A stretch of 64,000 nucleotides of DNA from SFDP01 sp051891855 (GTDB taxonomy: Bacteria; Bacillota; Clostridia; Lachnospirales; Lachnospiraceae). Each line of letters opens with the position of its first letter. Positions within the stretch are counted from its first letter, which is position 1. Under the pieces are notes generated by a model. It ran no database searches. It had not been told where the DNA came from and worked only from the letters and a program-made list of their open reading frames with translations. The stretch covers positions 17,073 to 81,072 of the forward strand of contig JBJFFP010000074.1 of NCBI GenBank assembly GCA_051891855.1. The letters run 5' to 3'. Both the position numbers and the translations under genes were made by a program. Below, in pieces: positions 34,127 through 43,696 of the stretch.

Positions 34127-37100
34127 TTATTGATCTAATTCACCCTCAATCAGATTTACACTGACAAGAGTCGAAACTCCCTTTTCCTGCATGGTAATTC
34201 CGTAAAGCCGGTCTGCCCTTTCCATAGTCCCTCTTCGATGCGTAATCACAATAAACTGGGTATGCTTAGTCAGCTTATGTAGATATTTTGCATATCTGGC
34301 CACATTATTTTCATCTAAAGCCGCCTCAATTTCATCCAGAAGACAGAAAGGTGAGGGCTTAAGATTCTGAATGGCAAACAACAGGGCTATGGCGGTAAGT
34401 GCTTTTTCTCCACCGGAAAGCTGCATCATATTCTGCAGCTTCTTTCCCGGAGGCTGTGCAATGATACGGATTCCTGCTTCCAGAATATCCTCTTCCTCCA
34501 TCAGCTCCAGTGTACCCTTTCCTCCGCCGAACAGCTCTTTGAATACCTTATCAAATTCTCTGGAAATCTGGGCAAACTTTTCCTTAAACTGCTTTCTCAT
34601 TGCCGTATCCAGCTCTTCAATAATCCCCTGTAGGGTTACCTCTGCCTCCACCAGATCATCATGCTGGGTTTTTAAAAACCCATAGCGTTCCATCAGATTT
34701 TTATAATCCTCAATGGCATTTACGTTCACATCCCCCAATCGTCGGATGGCCTCCCGCAAAGCTCCCACTTCACGCTTCATCACGGTCAGATCCGTCAGAG
34801 TCTCATCCCGCATGGCTGCCGCATCCCGAAGAGTGATTTCATATTCATTCCACATATAATCTATCTGGCCCTGCATGGACTCCTGACAGCGTTCCTTCTG
34901 ACTGTTCAAACGATAGGCTTCCTTATCCAGCCGGGTAATTTTCTCTGCCATCTCTTCTCGGGTAGCAAAAAAATTCTTCTGTTTTAATCCCAGCTCCTCC
35001 TTCTTTGCAAGCATATCCTTTAATTGAATTTCCACATCCGACTGGGAGGTATGGGATGCGGCAATAGTCTCGCTGATTTCTGCCAGGGAGCTTTGCTTAA
35101 ATTCAATTTCTTCATTTCCGGCAGTGATTCCTTCAAGTATTTCCGAAAGCTCTGTAGATAATTTTTCTACATCTGCATTTACACGATCCAGATTCTGCTG
35201 TTCAAAGCCGATTCTTTGAAGAATTTTCTCCAGCTCTACCTCCTGTTCGGAAACCCTTGCCGTATGCTCCGATTCCAGCGCACGCAGCTCCTCCAGCTGT
35301 ATCTGGAACTGACCGATCTGCTGCTCCGCAGCTTTCTCCAGCTTGACGGATTCCTCCAATTCTTCCGTAATTCTCAGCTTATCCCCCATAATTTCTGTAA
35401 CCTGGGTCTCTATTTCCTTTACTTCAGCCATTAAGGAATCTGCTCCCGTATGGGTTTCATCCTGTTTTTCCCGGGCTGCAATCACATTCAGCCTGGCCGT
35501 ATTCTGATGAATAAATTCTTCCTGAAGATTGGCTTTGATCTGCTCCAGCTCAAGGCGCATGTGATTCCGCCTCTCCTTAGTAGCCTCAATACCGTTCAAC
35601 AGCTTATCAATCTCTTTTAAATACTCCTTAACCTTCTGTTCCAATTCCTCCATTTCCCGTCGTCTTCCCAGAAGATTACTGTTATTTTTAAAGGCACCTC
35701 CACTGATGGCTCCCCCAGGTACCAGAAGCTCGCCTTCAATGGTAACCATACGGATTCCATAATCGTATTTGCGGGCAATCTTTACCGCATGATCCACATG
35801 ATCCACCACTACAATCCTGCCCAGCATTGCTTTTGCCACATTTTTATATCTGTCATCCGTACTGACCAGCTCATTGGCCATTCCCAGAACCCCTTTCTCC
35901 TGCAATACCTGGGGTGTCTTAAATTCCTGAGGATGACGGGTACTGGTCAAGGGCAGAAAGGTAGCTCGTCCTACCTTATGCCGCTTCAAAAAGGCTATCA
36001 TCTTTTTGGCCGTTTCTTCATCCTCTGTAACGATATTCTGGATATTACCGCCAAGAGCCGTTTCAATGGCCGTTTCATATTTGGGGTCTACCTTGATAAT
36101 ATCGGCAATCACACCGATAATTCCCTTTTCCTCTTCCTTTTGCTCCATTACCCGCTTAACGGAACCTCCATAGCCTTCGTACCGTTCTGTCAGGTTAGAC
36201 AGGGCATCCAGTCTGGATTTTTCCTGATGATACTTTACCTGTGTGTCCCGCAGGGCCTGATCCTGTCCGGAAAGCTCTTCTTTCATTTCCTCCAGTTCTT
36301 CTTCCTTCTTAGCCTGCTTAAGGTTTAAGTCATCTATCCTTTCCTGAACCTTTTCAAATTCCTTTTCCAAATCCAAAATCAGCTGTTCCTGCTTTTTCTC
36401 ATCGGATTTTACGGAAACCAGGCGGGAGGTCAGCTCGGCCCTGCGAATCTGCGCCTGTTCAAGCATGGTATCAAAACGTTCCATCTGGGATTTGATGGTG
36501 GCTCTTTCATTAAGGGCATTAATAATCCTGTTCTTCCCTGCTTCAATATGGTTATTTAAAGACTCAATTCTTCCCTGAACATCGGCCAGCTGCTCTGCAG
36601 CCTCAACCTTCCTTTTTTCAGCCTCAAGAGCATCTTGGTCAATATTCTGCTTCAGACCGAAAATTTCCTTTCGCTCCTCTTCTTTAGCCGTAAGCTGGGT
36701 CTGAACCTGGCTCCTTCGGGAACGCAGATGCTCCCCATTGGTTTTGGCAAAATTAATCTGCTCCTGTAAAACCTTAATTTCCCCTTCCAGCTTCCCCCTC
36801 AGGACACTGGTGTCCGTAAGACTGCTCCTGGCAGCTTCAATCTCCTGCTCCAGAGCTTCCATTCGTTCCTGAATCTGATCGTACTCTTCCTTAATTCCGT
36901 CATAGGCCGCGTTGGAGCTTTCCAGCTCCTCCACCGTTAAGGTAAGAGACTGTTCCACTTTTTCCAGCTGCTCCCTGATTCGGTTATTATCCAGAAGAAA
37001 CATATTCACATCCAGTGTTTTCAGCTCTTCCTTCTTTTTCAGGTAAATTTTGGCCTTTTCCGACTGCTTTTCCAACGGACCGATCTGCTTTTCCAACTCA

Positions 37101-37687
37101 GAAAGAATATCGTTCACCCGGATCAGATTCTGTTTTTCATCCTCCAGCTTCTTTACCGCCGCTGCTTTTCTTCGCTTAAATTTTACGATACCTGCCGCTT
37201 CATCAAAAAGCTCTCTCTTTTCCTCCGGCTTACCACTCAAAATCTTATCAATCTGCCCCTGTCCGATAATGGAATAGCCTTCCTTACCGATACCCGTATC
37301 ATAAAAAAGCTCATTTACATCCTTAAGCCTGCAGGCCGTACCATTAATCAGATACTCACTTTCACCGGAGCGGTACAGACGACGGGCTATCGTCACCTCA
37401 TCATAGGCAATAGCCAGCTGATGGTCACTATTATCCAGGGTAATAGCCACATAGGCATAGCTTAAGGGCTTTCTGGTTTCTGTTCCGGAGAAAATCACAT
37501 CCTGCATGGATGCTCCCCTCAGCTGTTTGATTCTCTGTTCCCCCAGTACCCAGCGCACTGCATCTGCTACATTACTTTTTCCACTGCCGTTAGGCCCCAC
37601 GATTCCGGTAATCCCATTATGAAACTGAAAGGTAATTTTATTGGCAAAGGATTTAAATCCCTGTACCTCAATCCTCTTTAAATACAT
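34127..37687 (-). CDS. smc: Chromosome segregation protein SMC
   Basis: 1186 residues, normal for bacterial SMC. Walker A GPNGSGKSN is at 31-39, long coiled coils flank a central hinge (GAISGG near residue 657, with the GVLGMANELV segment before it), and the C-terminal head carries the LSGGEKAL signature and Walker B CLLDEIEAALDE. It organises origin-proximal DNA with ScpA and ScpB, which are not encoded here. It starts 4 bases after rnc. Confidence 0.98.
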   Translation of the reverse strand: MYLKRIEVQGFKSFANKITFQFHNGITGIVGPNGSGKSNVADAVRWVLGEQRIKQLRGASMQDVIFSGTETRKPLSYAYVAITLDNSDHQLAIAYDEVTIARRLYRSGESEYLINGTACRLKDVNELFYDTGIGKEGYSIIGQGQIDKILSGKPEEKRELFDEAAGIVKFKRRKAAAVKKLEDEKQNLIRVNDILSELEKQIGPLEKQSEKAKIYLKKKEELKTLDVNMFLLDNNRIREQLEKVEQSLTLTVEELESSNAAYDGIKEEYDQIQERMEALEQEIEAARSSLTDTSVLRGKLEGEIKVLQEQINFAKTNGEHLRSRRSQVQTQLTAKEEERKEIFGLKQNIDQDALEAEKRKVEAAEQLADVQGRIESLNNHIEAGKNRIINALNERATIKSQMERFDTMLEQAQIRRAELTSRLVSVKSDEKKQEQLILDLEKEFEKVQERIDDLNLKQAKKEEELEEMKEELSGQDQALRDTQVKYHQEKSRLDALSNLTERYEGYGGSVKRVMEQKEEEKGIIGVIADIIKVDPKYETAIETALGGNIQNIVTEDEETAKKMIAFLKRHKVGRATFLPLTSTRHPQEFKTPQVLQEKGVLGMANELVSTDDRYKNVAKAMLGRIVVVDHVDHAVKIARKYDYGIRMVTIEGELLVPGGAISGGAFKNNSNLLGRRREMEELEQKVKEYLKEIDKLLNGIEATKERRNHMRLELEQIKANLQEEFIHQNTARLNVIAAREKQDETHTGADSLMAEVKEIETQVTEIMGDKLRITEELEESVKLEKAAEQQIGQFQIQLEELRALESEHTARVSEQEVELEKILQRIGFEQQNLDRVNADVEKLSTELSEILEGITAGNEEIEFKQSSLAEISETIAASHTSQSDVEIQLKDMLAKKEELGLKQKNFFATREEMAEKITRLDKEAYRLNSQKERCQESMQGQIDYMWNEYEITLRDAAAMRDETLTDLTVMKREVGALREAIRRLGDVNVNAIEDYKNLMERYGFLKTQHDDLVEAEVTLQGIIEELDTAMRKQFKEKFAQISREFDKVFKELFGGGKGTLELMEEEDILEAGIRIIAQPPGKKLQNMMQLSGGEKALTAIALLFAIQNLKPSPFCLLDEIEAALDENNVARYAKYLHKLTKHTQFIVITHRRGTMERADRLYGITMQEKGVSTLVSVNLIEGELDQ

Positions 37688-37691
37688 CTTC

Positions 37692-38408
37692 TTAATCCGT
37701 TTCCATCCGATTTTTATCCTGCTTGTTCAGCAGAAGAATTGCCTCATAAGCTGCCTGCTGCTCTGCTGCCTTTTTTGTCCGTCCCCGTCCAAATCCAACA
37801 CGCTTATCATTTAAAAGAGCCTGTACCGTAAATTCCTTATTATGATCGGGGCCGCTTTCCTCCAACAGTTCATATACCAGTCTCTGTCCCGGTTTTGTCT
37901 GTATCATTTCCTGCAAAACCGTTTTACTGTCATGGAAAAACACCTGACTTTGGGAATCCTCCAGAATAAACCGATGGACAAACTCACGGGAAGCGGTAAG
38001 TCCTCCATCCAGAAAAATAGCTCCAATCAGTGCCTCCAATACATCTGAGGTAATGGATTCTCTCTCTCTTCCACCGGTAGCTTCCTCTCCCTTTCCCAGA
38101 AGAATGAAGCCTCCCAGCTCAACCTTTCTGGCACACTGTGCCAGGGCCGGCTCACAGACGATGGATGAGCGAAGCCTGGTCAGCTTTCCCTCCGGCATAT
38201 CCGGATACTGATGAAAAAGATACTCACTGGTCAAAAGCTCCAGTACCGCATCTCCTAAAAATTCCAGACGCTCATAATCCCCTCTTTTTCTGATCTTCTG
38301 CTCATTAGCATGAGAACTATGGGTAAGAGCCTGCCTTAAAAGCTCTTTTTTCTTAAAATGGTATCCTATTCGTTTTTCCAATTCCTCCAACGGATATCCG
38401 ATCCTCAT
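37692..38408 (-). CDS. rnc: Ribonuclease III
   Basis: 238 residues. The signature ERLEFLGDAVLEL starts at residue 46, with the catalytic Glu/Asp set (also DVLEALIGAIFLD near 118). The double-stranded RNA-binding domain occupies about 155-232 and ends KKAAEQQAAYEAI. It processes rRNA and other duplexes. AGGGAA precedes ATG. Confidence 0.97.
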   Translation of the reverse strand: MRIGYPLEELEKRIGYHFKKKELLRQALTHSSHANEQKIRKRGDYERLEFLGDAVLELLTSEYLFHQYPDMPEGKLTRLRSSIVCEPALAQCARKVELGGFILLGKGEEATGGRERESITSDVLEALIGAIFLDGGLTASREFVHRFILEDSQSQVFFHDSKTVLQEMIQTKPGQRLVYELLEESGPDHNKEFTVQALLNDKRVGFGRGRTKKAAEQQAAYEAILLLNKQDKNRMETD

Positions 38409-38439
38409 TTTCCCTGCCCCTCATTTCCTGCTGCCATAA

Positions 38440-38466
38440 CTCGAAAAAGCCCTTGACGGGCTTTCG
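38440..38466 (-). terminator. Terminator between acpP and rnc
   Basis: Stem AAAGCCC/GGGCTTT (38446-38452 with 38458-38464), 5-base loop, then TTCGA on minus. The T-run is short and part of the stem, so it may act as an attenuator that lets some transcripts reach rnc-smc-ftsY. Confidence 0.6.
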
Positions 38467-38484
38467 ATTGTTACTTATTGCTCA

Positions 38485-38715
38485 TTAGTTAATCGCAGCT
38501 TTGATTAATTCCACTGCTTCCTCTACAGTAGTGATATTCTCCGCACTTTCCGGTGAAATTTCAATGTCAAATTCTTCTTCCAAACCCATAATAATCTGAA
38601 AAACATCCAAAGAATCTGCTCCCAAATCATCAGCAAAGGTAGATTCCATAGTGATTTCATCCGGATCTACACTTAATACCTCAGCAATTACTTTTTTTAA
38701 TTTTTCAAATTCCAT
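38485..38715 (-). CDS. acpP: Acyl carrier protein
   Basis: 76 residues, acidic. The phosphopantetheine attachment site is Ser35 in GADSLD. It carries acyl chains in fatty acid synthesis. Its ribosome binding site (AGGAGA) and first four codons lie inside the end of plsX, an 11-base overlap that implies coupled translation. Confidence 0.97.
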   Translation of the reverse strand: MEFEKLKKVIAEVLSVDPDEITMESTFADDLGADSLDVFQIIMGLEEEFDIEISPESAENITTVEEAVELIKAAIN

Positions 38716-39721
38716 TGTACTCTGTCTCCTTTACGATGACTTTTTTAATTTTTTCATTGATTTCCTGATCCTTGAAGGTCTGGCACTGCAAAATTGTGTT
38801 TTTAATCTCTACAGCCTTGGAGCTTCCGTGAGTCTTCACCACCAGCCCCTTCAGACCCAAAAGCACCGCACCGCCATGTTCCTCAAGCTGAAAGCTCTTC
38901 AAGCTTTCCTTCAAAGCCGGCTTTACCAGTAATGCCCCAATTTTACTCCTTAATGAGGTCATCATTCCCTGCTTTACCGTCTGGATAAGCGTGCTGCCCA
39001 CACCCTCATACAGCTTCAAAATAACGTTTCCCACGAAGGCTTCACAGACAATAACGTCTGCATACCCTTGGGGAATATCTCTGGCTTCAATGCTTCCGAT
39101 AAAATTGATTCCAGAAGCTTCTTTGAGAAGGGGAAAGGTTTCCTTTACCAAGGCATTTCCCTTCTCCTCCTCGGCACCGATATTGACAATAGCAACTTTT
39201 GGGTTAGTAATTCCCAAAACATTCTCCATATATACAGAACCCATCTTGGCAAACTGAACCAAATGAGATGGTCTGGCATCTACATTGGCACCGCAGTCTA
39301 CCAGAAGGGAGGCTCCTTTAAGGGTGGGAATCAAGGGCGCCAGCGGTGGTCTCTCCACTCCCTTAATCCGTCCTACAACCAACTGGCCGCCTACCAGAAT
39401 TGCTCCTGTACTGCCCGCAGAAACGAAGGCATCACAGATTCCTTCCTTCACCAGCTGCATGGCTCTCACAATGGAAGAGTCCTTCTTCTTACGAATAGCC
39501 ATTACCGGTGGCTCCGCCATTTCAATGACCTCTCTTGCATCTACTACTTCAATCCGATTTTCCCCGTAGGAATAAGCAGATAATTCCTGTCTGATTAGTT
39601 CTTCCTTTCCCACAAGGAAGACCTTAATCTCTTTGCTTGCCTTAACCGCATCAACAGCTCCCTGTACAATGGCACCGGGGGCATTATCTCCCCCCATTGC
39701 ATCCAGTGCTACATTTACCAT
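38705..39721 (-). CDS. plsX: Phosphate acyltransferase PlsX
   Basis: 338 residues from ATG 39721 (MVNVALDAMGGDNAPGAIV, the usual PlsX start); a GTG three codons earlier is less likely. It makes acyl phosphate from acyl-ACP for PlsY, encoded at 9321-9983. It is the first gene of plsX-acpP-rnc-smc-ftsY and has its own promoter. Confidence 0.97.
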   Translation of the reverse strand: MVNVALDAMGGDNAPGAIVQGAVDAVKASKEIKVFLVGKEELIRQELSAYSYGENRIEVVDAREVIEMAEPPVMAIRKKKDSSIVRAMQLVKEGICDAFVSAGSTGAILVGGQLVVGRIKGVERPPLAPLIPTLKGASLLVDCGANVDARPSHLVQFAKMGSVYMENVLGITNPKVAIVNIGAEEEKGNALVKETFPLLKEASGINFIGSIEARDIPQGYADVIVCEAFVGNVILKLYEGVGSTLIQTVKQGMMTSLRSKIGALLVKPALKESLKSFQLEEHGGAVLLGLKGLVVKTHGSSKAVEIKNTILQCQTFKDQEINEKIKKVIVKETEYNGI

Positions 39722-39759
39722 TTGTGACACTTCTCTCTTCCTTTTTTACTCTATAACTT

Positions 39760-39788
39760 AATATACTAAACCGATATGTAAAAATCAA
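39760..39788 (-). promoter_or_regulatory. Sigma-A promoter of the plsX operon
   Basis: Minus strand TTGATT (39783-39788), 17-bp spacer, TATATT (39760-39765). The spacer and -10 read TTTAGTATATTAA, which faintly recalls a FapR half-site, but the match is too poor to call. Confidence 0.7.
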
Positions 39789-39803
39789 GGATATTTTAAA
39801 GAG

Positions 39804-39861
39804 AGCAGCAAAATAGAAAAATCCGACTGCAAACCCCATGACAGCCGGATTTTTCTATTTT
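39804..39861 (-). terminator. Strong terminator after the signalling operon
   Basis: A 16-bp perfect inverted repeat (39810-39825 with 39846-39861) with an inner CTG/CAG pair, beginning right at the stop codon of the response regulator. Both arms end in A/T runs, so it may also work in the other direction. Confidence 0.88.
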
Positions 39862-40673
39862 CATTTGTCGTTCTTCTTTCCTTTAAACTCAGATGGCCAT
39901 ACACCCACCTTCTTTTTAAAGAGCTTGGAAAAATGTACCGGGTCAGAATACCCCACCATTCCCGCAACATCCTTTGCCAAAAGCTCCTCATTTACTGAAA
40001 GCAGACATTTGGCATGCTCAATTCTGAGCATCTGGATATATTGACCGGGAGTATATCCCGTATAGTCCTTAAACAGCTTTCCCAGATAGGGAGCGACCAG
40101 ACCAAATTCTGCTGACAGCTCCTTTACCGTAATCGGCTCTGTCAGATGCTCCCGGATATATACTGCTACTCTTTCCATCAATTCTTCGCTGCTCTGGCGT
40201 TTTCCCACACCTTCTCTCAGAATGTCCTCTTTCAGATTCCCCCCGAGATTTGTACAAAATGCTTCCACCAGCCTGTCACGCTCTTTTTGCTCACTGCGCT
40301 CATGATATTCCTTCTCAATCTCTTCAATAAGTGCTTCCATATCCTCTAATACAATGGGCTTTAATAAGTATCGCTTAGCCTGGTATTCAATAGCCTGCTG
40401 TGCATAGTGAAAATCGTTATAGCCGCTTATGGCTACAATAATCGTTTCCGGATAATTCTCATGTACAAATTTCATCAGCTCAATTCCATCCAGCAAAGGC
40501 ATATTGATATCGGTAAAAATCACATCTACAGAGTTTTCCTTCAGATAATCTACCGCCTCTTTCCCATTAAGAGCGCATTTGACCACATAAAACTCCGGAT
40601 TAATCCGCTCAATCATTATTCTTATTCCCCTAAGAAGGGGTAATTCGTCCTCTGCCACCAAAACCTTAATCAT
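39861..40673 (-). CDS. AraC-type response regulator (YesN family)
   Basis: 270 residues from ATG 40673, with GGAGGT 7 bases upstream; it overlaps the kinase stop by 8 bases. The receiver domain has the phosphoacceptor Asp55 (IFTDINMP) and Lys in LLKPIVLED. The C-terminal third is an AraC HTH pair (LSAEFGLVAPYLGKLFKD and VGYSDPVHFSKLFKKKVG). YesN regulators generally control carbohydrate uptake genes, but none is adjacent here. Confidence 0.93.
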   Translation of the reverse strand: MIKVLVAEDELPLLRGIRIMIERINPEFYVVKCALNGKEAVDYLKENSVDVIFTDINMPLLDGIELMKFVHENYPETIIVAISGYNDFHYAQQAIEYQAKRYLLKPIVLEDMEALIEEIEKEYHERSEQKERDRLVEAFCTNLGGNLKEDILREGVGKRQSSEELMERVAVYIREHLTEPITVKELSAEFGLVAPYLGKLFKDYTGYTPGQYIQMLRIEHAKCLLSVNEELLAKDVAGMVGYSDPVHFSKLFKKKVGVWPSEFKGKKNDK

Positions 40674-42405
40674 CACATCTACCTCCAAGCAGAACACAGG
40701 CTCCATTCTCCTCATTACGAAGCTCAAAAAGAAAATCCTTCCCATAGGTTATCTTCATTCGGGTGTAGATATTGGGAATGCAAAGTCCTCCTATGGATAT
40801 ACTGTTTAAGATATCCTTCACCTCTTCCTTATCCAGCTTTTGCGTGAATCGGTGAAATTCATCCAAAAATTCCCGGGGGAAGCCTCCTCCATTGTCTCGA
40901 ATCAATATGTACCATTTTTTTTCGTGTGTCCATGCATGGATAAAGATTTTCCAAACAGGCTCTACCTTTTTAAAGCCGTGCTTAAAGCAATTCTCACAAA
41001 TAGGCTGTACAATCAGTTTAGGAACTCTGATTCCCCCAGCCTCCTCCTCAGTCTTTATTTCATATTCAAAAAGCTCTTCATATCTGACCTTCATTAAGAG
41101 CATGTATTTCTTTGCATTTTCACACTCTTCATTGATGGTACTGAAGCCATCCCCCATCTGCGAGGTATAGCGAAGAATTCCTCCCAGCTCCCTACAGATA
41201 TAAGGTATCTTCGTATTCCCATCCAATTGTGCTTCCATGGATACAATGGCCAGAATATTGTGCAGAAAATGAGGATTCATCTGTGACTGCAAAGCAAATA
41301 AATGTGCCTTTACCTCATTGGTTTTTGCCGCAATCTGCATTTGCATGGTACTCTTCAGCTTTTCCAGCATTTTATTGAAGGAATTTTCCAGACGAATGAC
41401 AATATCCTCTGAATTTTCATCGGCAATTTCCACAGACAGATTATCCATGGCAATGGACTTCAATGAATTATCCAGGGCAAGCAAGGGTGCTGAAAGATAT
41501 TTGAACATAATTCTTTCCCATACCAGGGCAACGCCCAAGATTGCTGTCACAACCACCGCAAGAATGATATAAAATCGTTTCAGCTCCCGCTCCAGCTTAA
41601 TGGGTCTTTTATGAAATCGGACTTCATATGGGGCATGCTCTAGGGACAGCGTTATTTCATACTTATTTTCATAATCTATGGTTTCTGATTTTCCGCTGCT
41701 GGTATAAATTATCTTTCCCTCTGAATCCAGAATATCCGCATAGTTCTCTTCTCCTATATCTGACAAGATTTCCTCCAGCCGCTGAACCGGCTCCCATACC
41801 TCTACGAATCCATAGATGCCTTCCCATGAATAGTCACTGATCTGTCTGACTACTGCTATGGATTTCGCTTCATTCTCCGGATTCAGTATATTCGTCATAG
41901 GGCTTCGATAAAAGGCCTCTCCCTGATTTTCTGTAAAAAATTTTTCTGATTCTCTAAAGGTGTTCCCCAGAAAAAACTGACCACTATCACTGTTTACCGA
42001 TTCTTCCCCGAAAATCCAGCAAAAATCTCCCTGCTGATTATAAAGAAGAACAATAGCCTCCCCGTTTCCCCTGATATTATAGGTTTCCAAAAGCTGCTTT
42101 ACTTTCTTACCCTCATCCGGATTATCACCAAAATAGTTCCCATCCGGCTCTTTAGACAAATGGCGGAAAACTTCTACGATTTCCGGGTTCATGGCAATCT
42201 GCATTGCCGTATGATCCATGTTATAATAGAAGCTGTCCAGCTGAGCTGTGGTTTTTTGTGCAATAAGCTGAAAATGCTGCTCATCTTCTGTCTTCATTTC
42301 ATTGACCACCACCTGATAGATGTAGCCCACAAGCCCCGCTGTAATCAGAAGAATAATCCCTGTATGATATAGAAAAAAACGTGTTTTTAATTTCAGTCTT
42401 TTCAT
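40666..42405 (-). CDS. Sensor histidine kinase (YesM family)
   Basis: 579 residues. Transmembrane helices at about 11-31 and 277-296 enclose an extracellular Cache-like sensor domain. A HAMP-like linker leads to the His_kinase domain, ALQSQMNPHFLHNILA, with the phosphoacceptor His around residue 378, and a HATPase domain with ENCFKHGF and RDNGGGFP. The Asn/His-rich N box and the PHFLHN motif mark the LytS/YesM type. It lies 23 bases after the HD-GYP gene and overlaps the regulator. Confidence 0.93.
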   Translation of the reverse strand: MKRLKLKTRFFLYHTGIILLITAGLVGYIYQVVVNEMKTEDEQHFQLIAQKTTAQLDSFYYNMDHTAMQIAMNPEIVEVFRHLSKEPDGNYFGDNPDEGKKVKQLLETYNIRGNGEAIVLLYNQQGDFCWIFGEESVNSDSGQFFLGNTFRESEKFFTENQGEAFYRSPMTNILNPENEAKSIAVVRQISDYSWEGIYGFVEVWEPVQRLEEILSDIGEENYADILDSEGKIIYTSSGKSETIDYENKYEITLSLEHAPYEVRFHKRPIKLERELKRFYIILAVVVTAILGVALVWERIMFKYLSAPLLALDNSLKSIAMDNLSVEIADENSEDIVIRLENSFNKMLEKLKSTMQMQIAAKTNEVKAHLFALQSQMNPHFLHNILAIVSMEAQLDGNTKIPYICRELGGILRYTSQMGDGFSTINEECENAKKYMLLMKVRYEELFEYEIKTEEEAGGIRVPKLIVQPICENCFKHGFKKVEPVWKIFIHAWTHEKKWYILIRDNGGGFPREFLDEFHRFTQKLDKEEVKDILNSISIGGLCIPNIYTRMKITYGKDFLFELRNEENGACVLLGGRCDD

Positions 42406-42428
42406 ATTAAATCCAACTTCTTTTTGCG

Positions 42429-43640
42429 TTACATTCCACCATACTTAACTCCTATATCCTGGGTAATCTTGGCATCAATAAAGTGCTTTTCAACCATTTC
42501 GCCCATAATGGTCAAAGCCTTTTCGTGGGAAAAGCCATCCTTATAGGGCCTTGGCTCCGTCAGTGCCTGATAAATATCCACGCAGGCCATCAGCCTCTCC
42601 TCAAAGCTTAACTCCTCTTTTCCTTTCCCAAAAGGATAGCCTGTCCCATCAAGCTTTTCGTGATGGTGTACCGCCCATTTTGTCACGGTCTCCAAGCCCC
42701 GGATTCTTTTCAGCATCTGCCAGCTCTGCCACGCATGATTTTGAATATTCTTAAATTCCTGCTCCGTCAGCTTATCGTTTTTTTCCAAAATCTTACTGTC
42801 TATTGTCAGCTTTCCCAAATCATGAACAGCACCTGCAAGGTAGAGCAAAGTACACTCATCCTCATCATAGCCATAATACTTTCCCATATCCTCTGCCCTC
42901 ATGGCTACTCCCAGAGAATGTTTTCTGGTAAATTCTGATTTATAATCAATGATTTTTACCCAGAAATCGCAAATATCATGTATTGTTTTATTGGAATACT
43001 CACAAAGGCCGCTGTCCACCTCTTCTTTCAGATACTTTTCCAGCTTATCTTCATTCATTTCAGAAAATGATTCTGCCGTTGTTCCTTTTAAAAATGCCTG
43101 TACACATATGGAGGAATAACGAATATTCTCGCTTTCCTTCACATAAGCACATATTTTCTCATATTTTTCCTGTGTGATTCCATCCAGACGAAACCGGGTA
43201 TCCAAAGTATCTCCCATATGAATAAGCTGAGCCGTCAAGGGTGTTTGCTCTGCTGTCTTTCCAAAAGGGCCGCTTCCGTCAGCTTCCTCGTGATGGTATA
43301 AAACTGCATCCCGGGCTCCACTGGAAAAAGGTAGCTTCTCCAGATTATGCTCGCCCATAATACAGTGTGCCTTCAGCCCTTTCCCCTCAAATTCTTTGCT
43401 AGGATCATTTCCTTGACTATATTCTTCACGAATATACTCTGTCAGAGCATTGTCATGAAGGGTAGCCAATCCTGCCAGCTCAAGCAGCTCTTCTTCCTTC
43501 ATCTCTAAAATTCTTCCCATAATCACACAAAATCCGGCCACTCGCTTTCCATGTCCTCTTGCTATGGGAAGCAGCTGACTTTCCACACAATCTAGGCCAT
43601 CTGAAAATGCATATAAAAGATCACTGAAATATAGCTTCAT
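42429..43640 (-). CDS. Tandem HD-GYP domain phosphohydrolase
   Basis: 403 residues made of two HD-GYP-like halves. The second (about 235-400) is canonical: HSLGVA at 241, HD at 273-274 (AVHDLGKL) and HHEKLDGTGYP at 326-336. The first half repeats the pattern in degenerate form: GHGKRVAG at 29-36, LHDN at 61-64 and HHEEADGSGPF at 116-126, where GYP is replaced by GPF. HD-GYP enzymes degrade c-di-GMP or 3'3'-cGAMP. No receiver or membrane domain is present, so it should be cytosolic and controlled by partners, perhaps the cysteine-rich protein upstream. AGAGG precedes ATG. Confidence 0.9.
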   Translation of the reverse strand: MKLYFSDLLYAFSDGLDCVESQLLPIARGHGKRVAGFCVIMGRILEMKEEELLELAGLATLHDNALTEYIREEYSQGNDPSKEFEGKGLKAHCIMGEHNLEKLPFSSGARDAVLYHHEEADGSGPFGKTAEQTPLTAQLIHMGDTLDTRFRLDGITQEKYEKICAYVKESENIRYSSICVQAFLKGTTAESFSEMNEDKLEKYLKEEVDSGLCEYSNKTIHDICDFWVKIIDYKSEFTRKHSLGVAMRAEDMGKYYGYDEDECTLLYLAGAVHDLGKLTIDSKILEKNDKLTEQEFKNIQNHAWQSWQMLKRIRGLETVTKWAVHHHEKLDGTGYPFGKGKEELSFEERLMACVDIYQALTEPRPYKDGFSHEKALTIMGEMVEKHFIDAKITQDIGVKYGGM

Positions 43641-43696
43641 TTTTACCTCTCATTCTACTCCGGGGATAATCTTTACCATTCGGTTGCCATACAGCC

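Noticed and set aside
33510..34133. 207-residue open frame on plus opposite ftsY
   Set aside because: Antisense shadow of ftsY with no start signal.
39756..39780. FapR operator in the plsX promoter
   Set aside because: Only one half resembles TTAGTACC; the other half does not match.
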